Shown piece after piece: positions 34,807 to 43,157 of a stretch of 64,000 nt of DNA. The stretch comes from DUUI01 sp964345765 (GTDB taxonomy: Bacteria; Bacillota_I; Bacilli_A; Erysipelotrichales; Erysipelotrichaceae): assembly GCA_964345765.1 (NCBI GenBank), contig CAYFSJ010000001.1, forward strand, positions 1 through 64,000. The letters are read 5' to 3'. The notes beneath the pieces are model-generated. The model ran no database searches. It was not told where the DNA came from and saw only the letters and a program-made list of their open reading frames with translations. The translations under genes were made by a program, and so were the position numbers. Within the stretch, counting starts at the first letter, position 1, and every line of letters starts with the position of its first letter.

Positions 34807-35718
34807 ATGAAAACAATCGGTGAAATACTAAAACAAAGGCGTCTCGAACTTGGTTATAGTATAGAAGATATTCATGACAAAACGAAACTCTCACCAGTCC
34901 ACATCAAAGCTATCGAAGATGGCGATTTGGACTATTTTCGTCATGATTTGTCATATTTAAAATTCTTCGTTCAATATTATTGTCAAGCCGTTTACCTTGA
35001 TTTTGATGAAATTAAAGATGACTACGAAAAAGTACTCAATAACTATTATGAGACTCAAGCCATCAAAAAGATTGAATCAACTCAAGCATCCAATGAGAAT
35101 ATTCAAAGACGTATAAAAAATCAACAGTCAAATTATAAAGAAGCAACAGGAGCTCGTTCGATTCAATTTCAAAAAGTTGAAAATCAAACAGTCTTTATGT
35201 TCATCATTATTGCGATATTAGTCGCTTTATTACTCTTTGGTTTCTTTAAACTGGTTCTTCCTCGCTTAACTTCTAACAATGATCAACCAGACATTGTTGA
35301 AGTGGAAACGCCTGATGTTGTTGAACAAGAACCAGATCCTATTGTTGAGCCAGAGCCTCAACCCGAACCTGAACCAGAACCTGAACCTGTCGCACCAATT
35401 ACTTCGACGATGACAGATGCATCAAACTATACAATTAGTAATGTGACCAATGAAAGTCAGTTTATTATTCGATTTAGTGGTGATACTTGGATTCAAGCTT
35501 ATATTAATGGAACTGCTGTAGCAGAACCTGTAGCTGGCGTTTATGGTGCTGGTCAAGAAATCGTCATCCCACTTGACGGAAGTATTCAATCAGTCTCATT
35601 TGATTTTGGGAATCTAGTGGGTTCGTCCATCTTTGTTGATGAAACGGCCATTGAACTTGATCCAATTACATTAGGGTCAGCTCCAATCTTGATTAATTTC
35701 CATATTGAAGGTGAATAG
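34807..35718 (+). CDS. rodZ: RodZ-like helix-turn-helix membrane protein
   Basis: 303 residues: N-terminal Xre-type HTH (TIGEILKQRRLELGYSIEDI, about 3-75), linker, one membrane helix (about 131-154), an outer low-complexity Pro-Glu stretch (about 175-198, PEPQPEPEPEPEPV), and a C-terminal beta domain of the DUF4115 type. RodZ links MreB to the elongation machinery. The order rodZ-pgsA-recA-rny matches Bacillus (ymfM-pgsA-(cinA)-recA-rny). Start ATG follows AGAGGTGA. Confidence 0.88.
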   Translation: MKTIGEILKQRRLELGYSIEDIHDKTKLSPVHIKAIEDGDLDYFRHDLSYLKFFVQYYCQAVYLDFDEIKDDYEKVLNNYYETQAIKKIESTQASNENIQRRIKNQQSNYKEATGARSIQFQKVENQTVFMFIIIAILVALLLFGFFKLVLPRLTSNNDQPDIVEVETPDVVEQEPDPIVEPEPQPEPEPEPEPVAPITSTMTDASNYTISNVTNESQFIIRFSGDTWIQAYINGTAVAEPVAGVYGAGQEIVIPLDGSIQSVSFDFGNLVGSSIFVDETAIELDPITLGSAPILINFHIEGE

Positions 35719-36297
35719 ATGAACTTACCAAATAAATTAACCACGCTAAGAATAATCCTCATCCCGATTATTCTCCTCTTATTTTTTAACCCGATTTTTC
35801 ATTCAGCGATTACAATTTTTGGTGTCCAGTTCTCAGTAAATGAACTGGTCATCTTATTATTGTTTTGTGTATCTTCCATTACCGATTTACTCGATGGTCA
35901 AATTGCGCGCAAACACAATTTGATTACAACCTTTGGTAAATTCATGGATCCTATCGCTGACAAATTATTAGTTAATACCATGTTTTATCTATTTACTGTT
36001 TCAAATCAAATTCATCCAATCTTCTTTTTATTGATGTTTTTTAGGGATATCATCGTTGATGGTATAAGAATGTTAGCAGCCAGTAAAGGAACAGTCATTG
36101 CTGCAGGGAATTTGGGCAAATTAAAAACAGTGCTTCAAATGTTTGCGATTATCATGATTGCTTTAAAAAATATTGGATTTAGTCAACTTAATATTCCAAT
36201 GGATATGATTCTTGTCATTGCAGCAACCATTATCTCAGTTATCTCAGGAATTCAATATGTATGGGGTGCAAAAGATTTAATTTTAGAATCAATTTAA
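35719..36297 (+). CDS. pgsA: CDP-diacylglycerol--glycerol-3-phosphate 3-phosphatidyltransferase
   Basis: Membrane enzyme that makes phosphatidylglycerophosphate, committing to anionic phospholipids. The 192 residues hold several membrane helices and the CDP-alcohol phosphatidyltransferase motif spread over DLLDGQIAR...GKFMDPIADK (about 62-82). Starts right after rodZ. The cinA gene usual between pgsA and recA is absent here. Confidence 0.95.
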   Translation: MNLPNKLTTLRIILIPIILLLFFNPIFHSAITIFGVQFSVNELVILLLFCVSSITDLLDGQIARKHNLITTFGKFMDPIADKLLVNTMFYLFTVSNQIHPIFFLLMFFRDIIVDGIRMLAASKGTVIAAGNLGKLKTVLQMFAIIMIALKNIGFSQLNIPMDMILVIAATIISVISGIQYVWGAKDLILESI

Positions 36298-36313
36298 TAG
36301 AAAGTAGGACAAT

Positions 36314-37315
36314 ATGAGCGAAAAGAAAAATGATCAATTATTAGATGATGCTCTAAAACAAATACAAAAACAATTCGGTAAAGGCTCTATTATGCGCTTA
36401 GGTGATCGAGCAGCAGTTGATATTGATGCGATTTCATCCGGTTCATTAGCTTTAGACTATGCCTTAGGCGTCAAAGGTTACCCAAAAGGAAGAATTATCG
36501 AAATCTTTGGTCCTGAATCCAGTGGGAAAACGACCTTAGCTTTACATGCCATTGCTGAAGCACAAAAGATGGGTGGAAAAGCTGCCTTTATTGATGCTGA
36601 AAATGCCATCGATCCTAATTACGCTAAAAATCTTGGCGTTAATATCGATGATTTAATTTTGTCACAACCTGATAGTGGTGAACAAGGACTTGAGATTACT
36701 GAAGTTCTGATACGTTCAGGAGCTATCGATTTAGTCGTTGTCGACTCTGTTGCAGCACTAGTTCCTCAACAAGAACTAGATGGTGAAATGTCCGATCAAC
36801 AAGTCGGTCTACAGGCTAGAATGATGTCAAAAGCCATGCGTAAATTAGCTGGAGTCATGAATCGTTCTAATACAACAGTCATCTTTATTAACCAATTAAG
36901 AGAAAAAGTTGGGATTATGTTTGGAAACCCAGAAACAACACCTGGTGGTCGTGCACTAAAATTCTATTCTTCGATTCGTTTAGATGTTCGTCGTTCTGAA
37001 TCCATTAAACGTGGAACAGAAGTTGTTGGAAATAAAGTGAATGTCCGTGTCGTAAAAAACAAAGTAGCGCCACCATTTAAATTAGCGGTCCTAGAGATTG
37101 TTTATGGTGAAGGTATTTCAGCAACTGGGGAAGTCATTGATTTAGGTGCAGAACATGAAATAATTGATAAAGCAGGTGCTTGGTATTCTTATAAAGGCGA
37201 GCGAATTGGTCAAGGTCGTGAAGCAGTGCGTACCTTCTTAAAGGACAATCCAGAAGTGTTTGAAGACATTAAAGCACAGTTAAGAGAAAGGCTCTTTGTA
37301 CATCCTGAAAATTAA
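36314..37315 (+). CDS. recA: Recombinase RecA
   Basis: Homologous recombination and SOS co-protease, 333 residues. N-terminus KQIQKQFGKGSIMRLGD, Walker A GPESSGKTT, Walker B-like LVVVDSVAALVP, MAW-like L1 region, and L2 loop NPETTPGGRALKFYSS are standard. No LexA-type operator is obvious upstream; it is likely read with pgsA, with a terminator after its stop. Confidence 0.97.
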   Translation: MSEKKNDQLLDDALKQIQKQFGKGSIMRLGDRAAVDIDAISSGSLALDYALGVKGYPKGRIIEIFGPESSGKTTLALHAIAEAQKMGGKAAFIDAENAIDPNYAKNLGVNIDDLILSQPDSGEQGLEITEVLIRSGAIDLVVVDSVAALVPQQELDGEMSDQQVGLQARMMSKAMRKLAGVMNRSNTTVIFINQLREKVGIMFGNPETTPGGRALKFYSSIRLDVRRSESIKRGTEVVGNKVNVRVVKNKVAPPFKLAVLEIVYGEGISATGEVIDLGAEHEIIDKAGAWYSYKGERIGQGREAVRTFLKDNPEVFEDIKAQLRERLFVHPEN

Positions 37316-37324
37316 GTCAGTTAC

Positions 37325-37353
37325 TTGTACAATGAAGTTAAATAATCTATAAT
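37325..37353 (+). promoter_or_regulatory. Promoter of rny
   Basis: TTGTAC (37325-37330), 17-nt spacer, TATAAT (37348-37353). Transcription would start near 37360, at the first base of the recA terminator hairpin. Confidence 0.75.
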
Positions 37354-37360
37354 TATCCTA

Positions 37361-37386
37361 GAATGTTTACCATAACATTCTTTTTT
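37361..37386 (+). terminator. recA terminator that also forms the rny 5' hairpin
   Basis: Stem GAATGTT/AACATTC (37361-37367, 37374-37380) followed by six T. Because the rny promoter lies just before it, the same hairpin would sit at the extreme 5' end of the rny mRNA. Confidence 0.8.
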
Positions 37387-37408
37387 ATTATATAAATAGG
37401 AGGATATT

Positions 37409-38962
37409 ATGCAAGAAGCATATATGCCCATCCTAGTTGGATTTATTGGTATTATACTTGGAATTGTCTTATCGATGGTTCTTAATCACTTCAATTTATT
37501 AAAAGCGCGTAAAGAAGCTGACGAAGTGATAGAGAGATCAAAACAGCAAGCGGATTCTATTGTCCGTGAAGCGCAACTTGAGGGTAAAACTCAAGTTTAT
37601 GAGTTAAAATTACAAGCTGAAAAAGAAAACAAAGAGAGAAAATCAGAATTAAGTCATTTGGAATCTCGTCTTGATCGTCGTGAGAATCAACTCATCTTAC
37701 GCGAGAAAGCCTTTTTAAGCAGTGAAAAGAACTTAGAAGATAGAACAAAACAATTAAATACAAAATATTCTCAATTAGAAAAGATGGAAGAGGATCTACA
37801 ACAACGGATTGATTCTCAAATTATCGAACTACAACGAATTTCAAATCTAACAATCGAAGAAGCCAAAGAACAAATTCTTCAAAAAGTTGAACTGAAAATG
37901 GACAATGAGATTGCTAATCTGATCCGAGATAGAGAAGATGAAGCCAATCGCATGGCTGAAATCAAAGCCAAAGACATTTTATCTCAAGCCATTGACCGTT
38001 TCTCACAAGATGAAGTTAATGAAAGAACAGTCTCTGTCATTCAACTTCCAAATGAAGACATGAAAGGTCGTATTATCGGTCGTGAAGGACGTAATATTCG
38101 TGCGATTGAAGCCGCTACCGGGGTTGATTTAATCATTGATGATACACCTGAAGTGATTCAGATTTCATGTTTTAACCCAATTCGAAGAGAAATTGCTCGT
38201 CAAGCTTTAGAAATTTTAATTAAAGATGGACGAATTCAACCAGGACGTATTGAAGAAGTGGTTAATAAAGTCTCTAAAGAAGTGGATGCAACAATCCAAA
38301 AAGCAGGGGAAGAAGCTACCTTCAAACTTGGTATTCACCGTATTGATAAAGAACTCGTTAAATATATTGGACGTCTTAAATATAGAACCTCATATGGTCA
38401 AAATGCACTTCAACACAGTTTAGAAGTCGCTCATATGGCTGGTATGATGGCCGCTGAGTTAGGCTTGAATCAAAACATGGCTAAACGTGCTGGCCTATTA
38501 CATGATATTGGTAAAGCTCTAGACTTTGAAATTGAAGGAACCCATGTTGAATTAGGGGCAAAACTTGCGAAACGATATGGTGAAAATCAAATCGTAATCA
38601 ATGCGATTGAAAGTCACCATGGTGACTCGCCAAAAGAACACTTAATCTCTAACTTAGTCTCTGCAGCTGATACTTTATCTGCCGCTAGACCGGGTGCACG
38701 TATTGAAAGTTATGAAAACTATATTCAACGCTTAGAACAATTAGAAAATATTTCTAATCGCTTTGAAGGGGTTGAACAAACCTATGCCATTCAAGCAGGA
38801 CGTGAAGTCCGTGTTATGGTCGTACCAGATAAGATTTCTGATGCTCAAGCAACACTCTTAGCTCGACAAATTAGAGATACGATCGAAGAAGAAATGACCT
38901 ATCCAGGACATATTAAAGTAACAGTCGTTAGAGAAGTTAGAAAACAAGAGATTGCTAAATAA
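37409..38962 (+). CDS. rny: Ribonuclease Y
   Basis: Membrane-anchored endoribonuclease that starts bulk mRNA decay. The 517 residues show an N-terminal membrane helix (about 7-28), a long coiled coil (about 30-200), a KH domain (IIGREGRNIRAIE near 221-233), and an HD domain with HDIGKALD near 365-372. Start ATG follows AGGAGG. The next gene starts one base inside its stop (TAATG). Confidence 0.97.
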   Translation: MQEAYMPILVGFIGIILGIVLSMVLNHFNLLKARKEADEVIERSKQQADSIVREAQLEGKTQVYELKLQAEKENKERKSELSHLESRLDRRENQLILREKAFLSSEKNLEDRTKQLNTKYSQLEKMEEDLQQRIDSQIIELQRISNLTIEEAKEQILQKVELKMDNEIANLIRDREDEANRMAEIKAKDILSQAIDRFSQDEVNERTVSVIQLPNEDMKGRIIGREGRNIRAIEAATGVDLIIDDTPEVIQISCFNPIRREIARQALEILIKDGRIQPGRIEEVVNKVSKEVDATIQKAGEEATFKLGIHRIDKELVKYIGRLKYRTSYGQNALQHSLEVAHMAGMMAAELGLNQNMAKRAGLLHDIGKALDFEIEGTHVELGAKLAKRYGENQIVINAIESHHGDSPKEHLISNLVSAADTLSAARPGARIESYENYIQRLEQLENISNRFEGVEQTYAIQAGREVRVMVVPDKISDAQATLLARQIRDTIEEEMTYPGHIKVTVVREVRKQEIAK

Positions 38963-39720
38963 TGAAATGTTGTTTTGTTGGCGACATTGTCGGTAAAGCA
39001 GGTCGTCAAAAATTAAGAGAGGTATTAGCTCAACTAAAACAAGTGTATCAATTTGATACACTTGTTGTTAATGGAGAGAACGCTGCCCATGGTAAAGGGA
39101 TTACCCCTAAAATCTATCAAGAATTTATTCGATTAGGGGTTGATGCCATTACTTTAGGAAATCATTCTTTCTCAAAAAGAATTATTCTAGATGAAATAGA
39201 TGCTTGTGACAGATTGATTCGACCAAAAAATATGATACCAACCGAGGTCGGTAAGAGTCATTTAATCTTAAACACAAAAGAGGGCACCCTCGCTATTCAT
39301 TCAATTATGGGTGAGGTCTTTATGAACAATGTGAGTCAAAACCCAATTGAAGCTTTTAAAGAGAGTTTAAGAACCGTTAAAGCGGATATGCACTTTGTAG
39401 ATTTTCATGGTGAAGCAACCGCAGAAAAACAAACCTTCTTACATGTTTATAAGAATGATTGTGTGGCAATAGTGGGGACGCATACCCATGTACAAACCGC
39501 AGATGAAATGATTCTAGATGGTTGTGCGTATATCAGTGATGTTGGGATGACAGGAGTTACCCATTCAATTTTAGGACGAGATGTCCAAGAAGTTTTACTC
39601 AATATGTCTGGTGAGAAAACACATTATAAAGTTGCCACTGGCCCTGCACATTTAAGTGCTGTTATTATAACGATTGAAAACAAAAGAGCGATTGATATTA
39701 AACGTGTGAAAATAATGTAA
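38962..39720 (+). CDS. ymdB: YmdB-family metallophosphoesterase (2',3'-cAMP phosphodiesterase)
   Basis: 252 residues of the TIGR00282 family. Metal-binding residues are seen in CCFVGDIVGKAG (Asp), VVNGENAAHGKGI (Asn/Glu), TLGNHSF (His), VDFHGEATAEK (His) and GTHTHVQTAD (His-His). The Bacillus homologue hydrolyses cyclic nucleotides and affects sporulation/biofilm choice; rny-ymdB adjacency is conserved. Confidence 0.95.
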   Translation: MKCCFVGDIVGKAGRQKLREVLAQLKQVYQFDTLVVNGENAAHGKGITPKIYQEFIRLGVDAITLGNHSFSKRIILDEIDACDRLIRPKNMIPTEVGKSHLILNTKEGTLAIHSIMGEVFMNNVSQNPIEAFKESLRTVKADMHFVDFHGEATAEKQTFLHVYKNDCVAIVGTHTHVQTADEMILDGCAYISDVGMTGVTHSILGRDVQEVLLNMSGEKTHYKVATGPAHLSAVIITIENKRAIDIKRVKIM

Positions 39721-39728
39721 AAAGGGTA

Positions 39729-39757
39729 TTGATTCTAAAAAGTTATACTGGTATAAT
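39729..39757 (+). promoter_or_regulatory. Promoter of the ferredoxin gene
   Basis: TTGATT (39729-39734), 17-nt spacer, TATAAT (39752-39757), then AAGGAGG before the gene. Confidence 0.75.
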
Positions 39758-39783
39758 TTTATTCGACAAGGAGGATGATGACC

Positions 39784-39960
39784 ATGCCAGTAAGAGTAGA
39801 TCAAGAAACCTGCATTGGTTGTGAAGCATGTGTTCATGTTTGTCCAACAAATGCATTATTCATGAATGACGACGGGAAAGCAGAATGTCAAGAAGATCTT
39901 TGCATTGACTGTGGAGCTTGTATCCCAACATGTCCTGTCGGGGCAATTGAAGCAATTTAA
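39784..39960 (+). CDS. 2[4Fe-4S] ferredoxin
   Basis: Small electron carrier, 58 residues, with two cluster motifs: CIGCEACVHVCP (first CxxCxxCxxxCP) and CIDCGACIPTCP (second). The ATG at 39784, 9 nt after AAGGAGG, is the plausible start; the ATG at 39775 lies directly against the ribosome binding site. Stands alone with its own promoter and terminator. Confidence 0.95.
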   Translation: MPVRVDQETCIGCEACVHVCPTNALFMNDDGKAECQEDLCIDCGACIPTCPVGAIEAI

Positions 39961-39981
39961 AGTTTAAAAGAACCTAAAATG

Positions 39982-40002
39982 CCAGGGCAACCTGGTTTTT
40001 TT
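39982..40002 (+). terminator. Terminator after ferredoxin
   Basis: CCAGG/CCTGG stem with a GCAA tetraloop and seven T. Confidence 0.82.
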
Positions 40003-40020
40003 AGGCATTGGAGATAAGAA

Positions 40021-41451
40021 ATGAGAAATGATTGGATATTACCAAATTTAGAAGATGCTCGAAAAAGAAAAGATAATGTTCATATCTTATACGATAATTT
40101 TCATTTAACCCCCCAACAAGAAGCGTTGGGTCACAATAAAAAGTACTTAATTAAAACCTATGGCTGTCAAGCTAATGAGCGAGATTCAGAAACACTCGCT
40201 GGAATATTAGAAGCCATGGGTTATACCTTAACTCAAGATAATCAAGAAGCCGATGTAATTTTACTAAATACTTGTTCAATTAGAGAGAATGCCAACAATA
40301 AAGTTTTTGGTGAAATTGGCTCTCTTAAACATATCAAAACCAACAATCCAGATGTTATTATTGGTGTTTGTGGCTGTATGACTCAAGAGGAAGTCATTGT
40401 TAAGAAGATTTTAAAGACCTATCCTCAAGTTGATTTAATTTTTGGAACTCACAATTTACATCGATTACCTGATCTTTTGTATCATGCTCACTTCTCAAAG
40501 GAGAGAACCGTTGAAGTCTTTTCAAAAGAAGGTGATATTATTGAGAATTTACCAGCTCAACGATTCAATAAAATCAAGGCTTGGGTCAATATCATGTATG
40601 GTTGTGATAAATTTTGTACCTATTGTATCGTTCCATTTACAAGAGGAAAAGAACGCTCACGCTTAGTCGAAGATATCGTTGAAGAAGTGAATGATTTAAA
40701 ACAACATGGCTATAAAGAAGTCACTTTATTAGGACAAAATGTAAATGCCTATGGAAAAGACTTAAAAATTGACGATGGCTTTGCGTATTTATTAGAACAA
40801 GTAGCCTTAACTAACATAGAGCGTATTCGTTTCACCACTTCACATCCTTGGAATTTCACGGATAAGATGATTGATACCATTGCTAAATATGACAATATAA
40901 TGCCTTATATTCATTTACCACTTCAAAGTGGAAATGATGACGTTTTACGAAAGATGGGACGTCGATACACTGTTAAATCGTATTTAGAAGTATTTGATAA
41001 GATTAAAGAGACGATACCACGTGTGTCTGTCTCAACTGATATTATTGTTGGTTTCCCAAATGAAACCGATCAGCAGTTTCAAGATACTTTGGACGTATTT
41101 AATTACTGTCAATACGACAATGCTTATACCTTCATCTATAGTCCAAGAACCGGGACACCTGCGGCAGTCTTAGAAGATAGTATCGATATGGACACAAAAA
41201 AGAAACGATTAGCAGAGTTGAATGTGTTAGTTAAGAAGTATTCATTACAAAACAATCAACAATACTTAGGTGAAGTCGTTGATGTACTAGTTGAGGGTCC
41301 ATCTAAAAAAGATCCATCAATCTTTACAGGCTATTCACCCCAACAAAAGTTAGTCAACTTCAGTGCTAAGCATGCTGAGGTTGGAAGTATTGTTAAAGTG
41401 AAGATAAATGAAGTTAAAACTTGGTTTTTAAAAGGGCAGTTAGTAGAATAA
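40021..41451 (+). CDS. miaB: tRNA-2-methylthio-N6-dimethylallyladenosine synthase
   Basis: Radical-SAM methylthiotransferase modifying A37 of tRNAs. The 476 residues include the N-terminal UPF0004 domain with three Cys (KTYGCQANERDSE, LNTCSIRENA, GVCGCMTQEE), the radical-SAM cluster motif CDKFCTYC, and a C-terminal TRAM domain. A poorly conserved N-terminal extension of about 45 residues precedes the first domain, as in other Firmicutes. Confidence 0.96.
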   Translation: MRNDWILPNLEDARKRKDNVHILYDNFHLTPQQEALGHNKKYLIKTYGCQANERDSETLAGILEAMGYTLTQDNQEADVILLNTCSIRENANNKVFGEIGSLKHIKTNNPDVIIGVCGCMTQEEVIVKKILKTYPQVDLIFGTHNLHRLPDLLYHAHFSKERTVEVFSKEGDIIENLPAQRFNKIKAWVNIMYGCDKFCTYCIVPFTRGKERSRLVEDIVEEVNDLKQHGYKEVTLLGQNVNAYGKDLKIDDGFAYLLEQVALTNIERIRFTTSHPWNFTDKMIDTIAKYDNIMPYIHLPLQSGNDDVLRKMGRRYTVKSYLEVFDKIKETIPRVSVSTDIIVGFPNETDQQFQDTLDVFNYCQYDNAYTFIYSPRTGTPAAVLEDSIDMDTKKKRLAELNVLVKKYSLQNNQQYLGEVVDVLVEGPSKKDPSIFTGYSPQQKLVNFSAKHAEVGSIVKVKINEVKTWFLKGQLVE

Positions 41452-41461
41452 CTGCTTTTTT
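41436..41461 (+). terminator. Terminator overlapping the miaB stop
   Basis: Stem GCAGTTA/TAACTGC (41436-41442, 41449-41455) followed by six T; its second arm contains the miaB stop. Confidence 0.8.
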
Positions 41462-41498
41462 AGTGTATAATAATATAGTAAGTTTTGGAGGCAATATA

Positions 41499-43157
41499 AT
41501 GGAAAAAGTAAAAGTAATGACCCTAGGCGGATTAGATGAGGATGGTCGTAATTTAACCATTGTCGAAGTAGACGATAAGATTGTTGTCATTGACGCTGGA
41601 TTAAAATACCCTGATCAATCACTCTTAGGAGTAGAAATCATTATCCCAAATTTTTCTTATCTAGTTGAAAGAATAGATAAAATTGTTGGGATTTTCATCA
41701 CGCACGGACACGATGATGTGATGGGTGCATTACCATACTTTATTAAAGAATGTAATGTTCCAATTTATACGGCTCCTTTTACTGCACTCATCATTGAAGA
41801 CATGATGCGTCAACATCAAATTACTAAATACACATTAAAGACCATTAAAAGAGAAGATAAACTAAACTTAAAAGGGTTAGAAATTAGAACTTTTGGTTTA
41901 ACCCATTCAATCTGTGACACCATTGGGATAGCCATAAAAACAAAGCATGGCTATATAGTCCATGCCAGTGAATATATTATTGACTTTGATCAGAATTTAC
42001 AATCATTTGATTGTGACATTACTGAGTTTGCTGAAATTGGAAAAGAAGGGGTCTATATGTTAATGACTGAATCACGTAATAGTGAAAGAGTCGGATTTAC
42101 TTCTCCTCGTCATCGTGTTAAAACAGCCTTAGAACCAATTATTCAAGCCAGTGAAGGTCGAGTGGTCATTTCTTTATACCAACAAAATCTATTCAGACTG
42201 ATTGAAGTTTTTGAGCTCGCCATTAAATATAAGAAGAAAATTTTCTTTGCCAATGATAATCATAGACCTTATATCAACTATTTAAAGAAACTTAAGTATT
42301 ATAAACTGCCAGATAAAATTGAACTTCATCCAAATCAATTTAATAATCATCGGGATGATGTCATTATTGTTGTGGCTGATCAAGGTCCCAATGTCTTTAG
42401 ATTAATGCATTCCATTGCGACAGGCGACCATGCTTCTATTTTATTAAAACAATCCGATACAGTCATTATTGCATCACCAGTGGTTGCTGGTACTGAACGT
42501 GATGCAGCGCGTATGCAAAACGAACTATTTAAGGATGGTGTCAGTGTTGTTAACTTATCGCGTGAACAATTCTTAACCATGCATCCATCTTCAGAGGATT
42601 TAAAGATGATGTTAACGATGTTTAAACCAACTTATTATATTCCACTTAAAGGGGAGTATCGTCAATTGATTGAGAACGCGAATTTAGCGCTTAACCGTGG
42701 TTATCACGCAACCAATATTATTGTTTTAGATAATGGTCAAATCGCTCAATTTAAAGATGGCCAAATGGAAGCTATGAGTGAATTCATCGATATTGAAGAT
42801 GTTTTAATCGATGGAAAAGAATCACTGGATTCAACAGGACTTGTACTTAGAGATCGTGAGATTTTAGCCACCGATGGAACATTTATTGTTGGTATTGTGA
42901 TTAATCACCAAACCAAAGAGATTTTAGGTGGACCGGATGTCCAATCAAGAGGTGTTATCTATCTTAAAGATGCGGATTATGTCGTAAAAGAATGTGGTCA
43001 CATATTAGAAAATGTTATTAATAAAGCCGTTGAAGAAAATCGTTACGATAATATTTCAGCTCGAAATGAAGCCAGAGAACAAATGAGTAAATATGTTTTA
43101 AAAATGACAGGAAAGAAACCAATGATTCTACCAGTAATTATTGAGATAAATGCTTAA
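41499..43157 (+). CDS. rnjB: RNase J2-like protein with lost metal ligands
   Basis: Metallo-beta-lactamase/beta-CASP protein of the RNase J family, 552 residues, from ATG 41499 after GGAGG. The HxHxDH motif reads H69-G-H71-D-D73-V74, so its last His is Val. The metal-ligand Asp in the usual HTGDF reads VHASEY with Glu158. The HVSGH segment reads FLTMH (358-362), and the PVHGEYR His is Lys384. Several catalytic residues are therefore absent in an intact frame. Direct adjacency to ftsK/spoIIIE matches rnjB of Bacillus, and RNase J2 proteins elsewhere are weak or inactive partners of J1. No rnjA is in this window. Confidence 0.88.
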   Translation: MEKVKVMTLGGLDEDGRNLTIVEVDDKIVVIDAGLKYPDQSLLGVEIIIPNFSYLVERIDKIVGIFITHGHDDVMGALPYFIKECNVPIYTAPFTALIIEDMMRQHQITKYTLKTIKREDKLNLKGLEIRTFGLTHSICDTIGIAIKTKHGYIVHASEYIIDFDQNLQSFDCDITEFAEIGKEGVYMLMTESRNSERVGFTSPRHRVKTALEPIIQASEGRVVISLYQQNLFRLIEVFELAIKYKKKIFFANDNHRPYINYLKKLKYYKLPDKIELHPNQFNNHRDDVIIVVADQGPNVFRLMHSIATGDHASILLKQSDTVIIASPVVAGTERDAARMQNELFKDGVSVVNLSREQFLTMHPSSEDLKMMLTMFKPTYYIPLKGEYRQLIENANLALNRGYHATNIIVLDNGQIAQFKDGQMEAMSEFIDIEDVLIDGKESLDSTGLVLRDREILATDGTFIVGIVINHQTKEILGGPDVQSRGVIYLKDADYVVKECGHILENVINKAVEENRYDNISARNEAREQMSKYVLKMTGKKPMILPVIIEINA

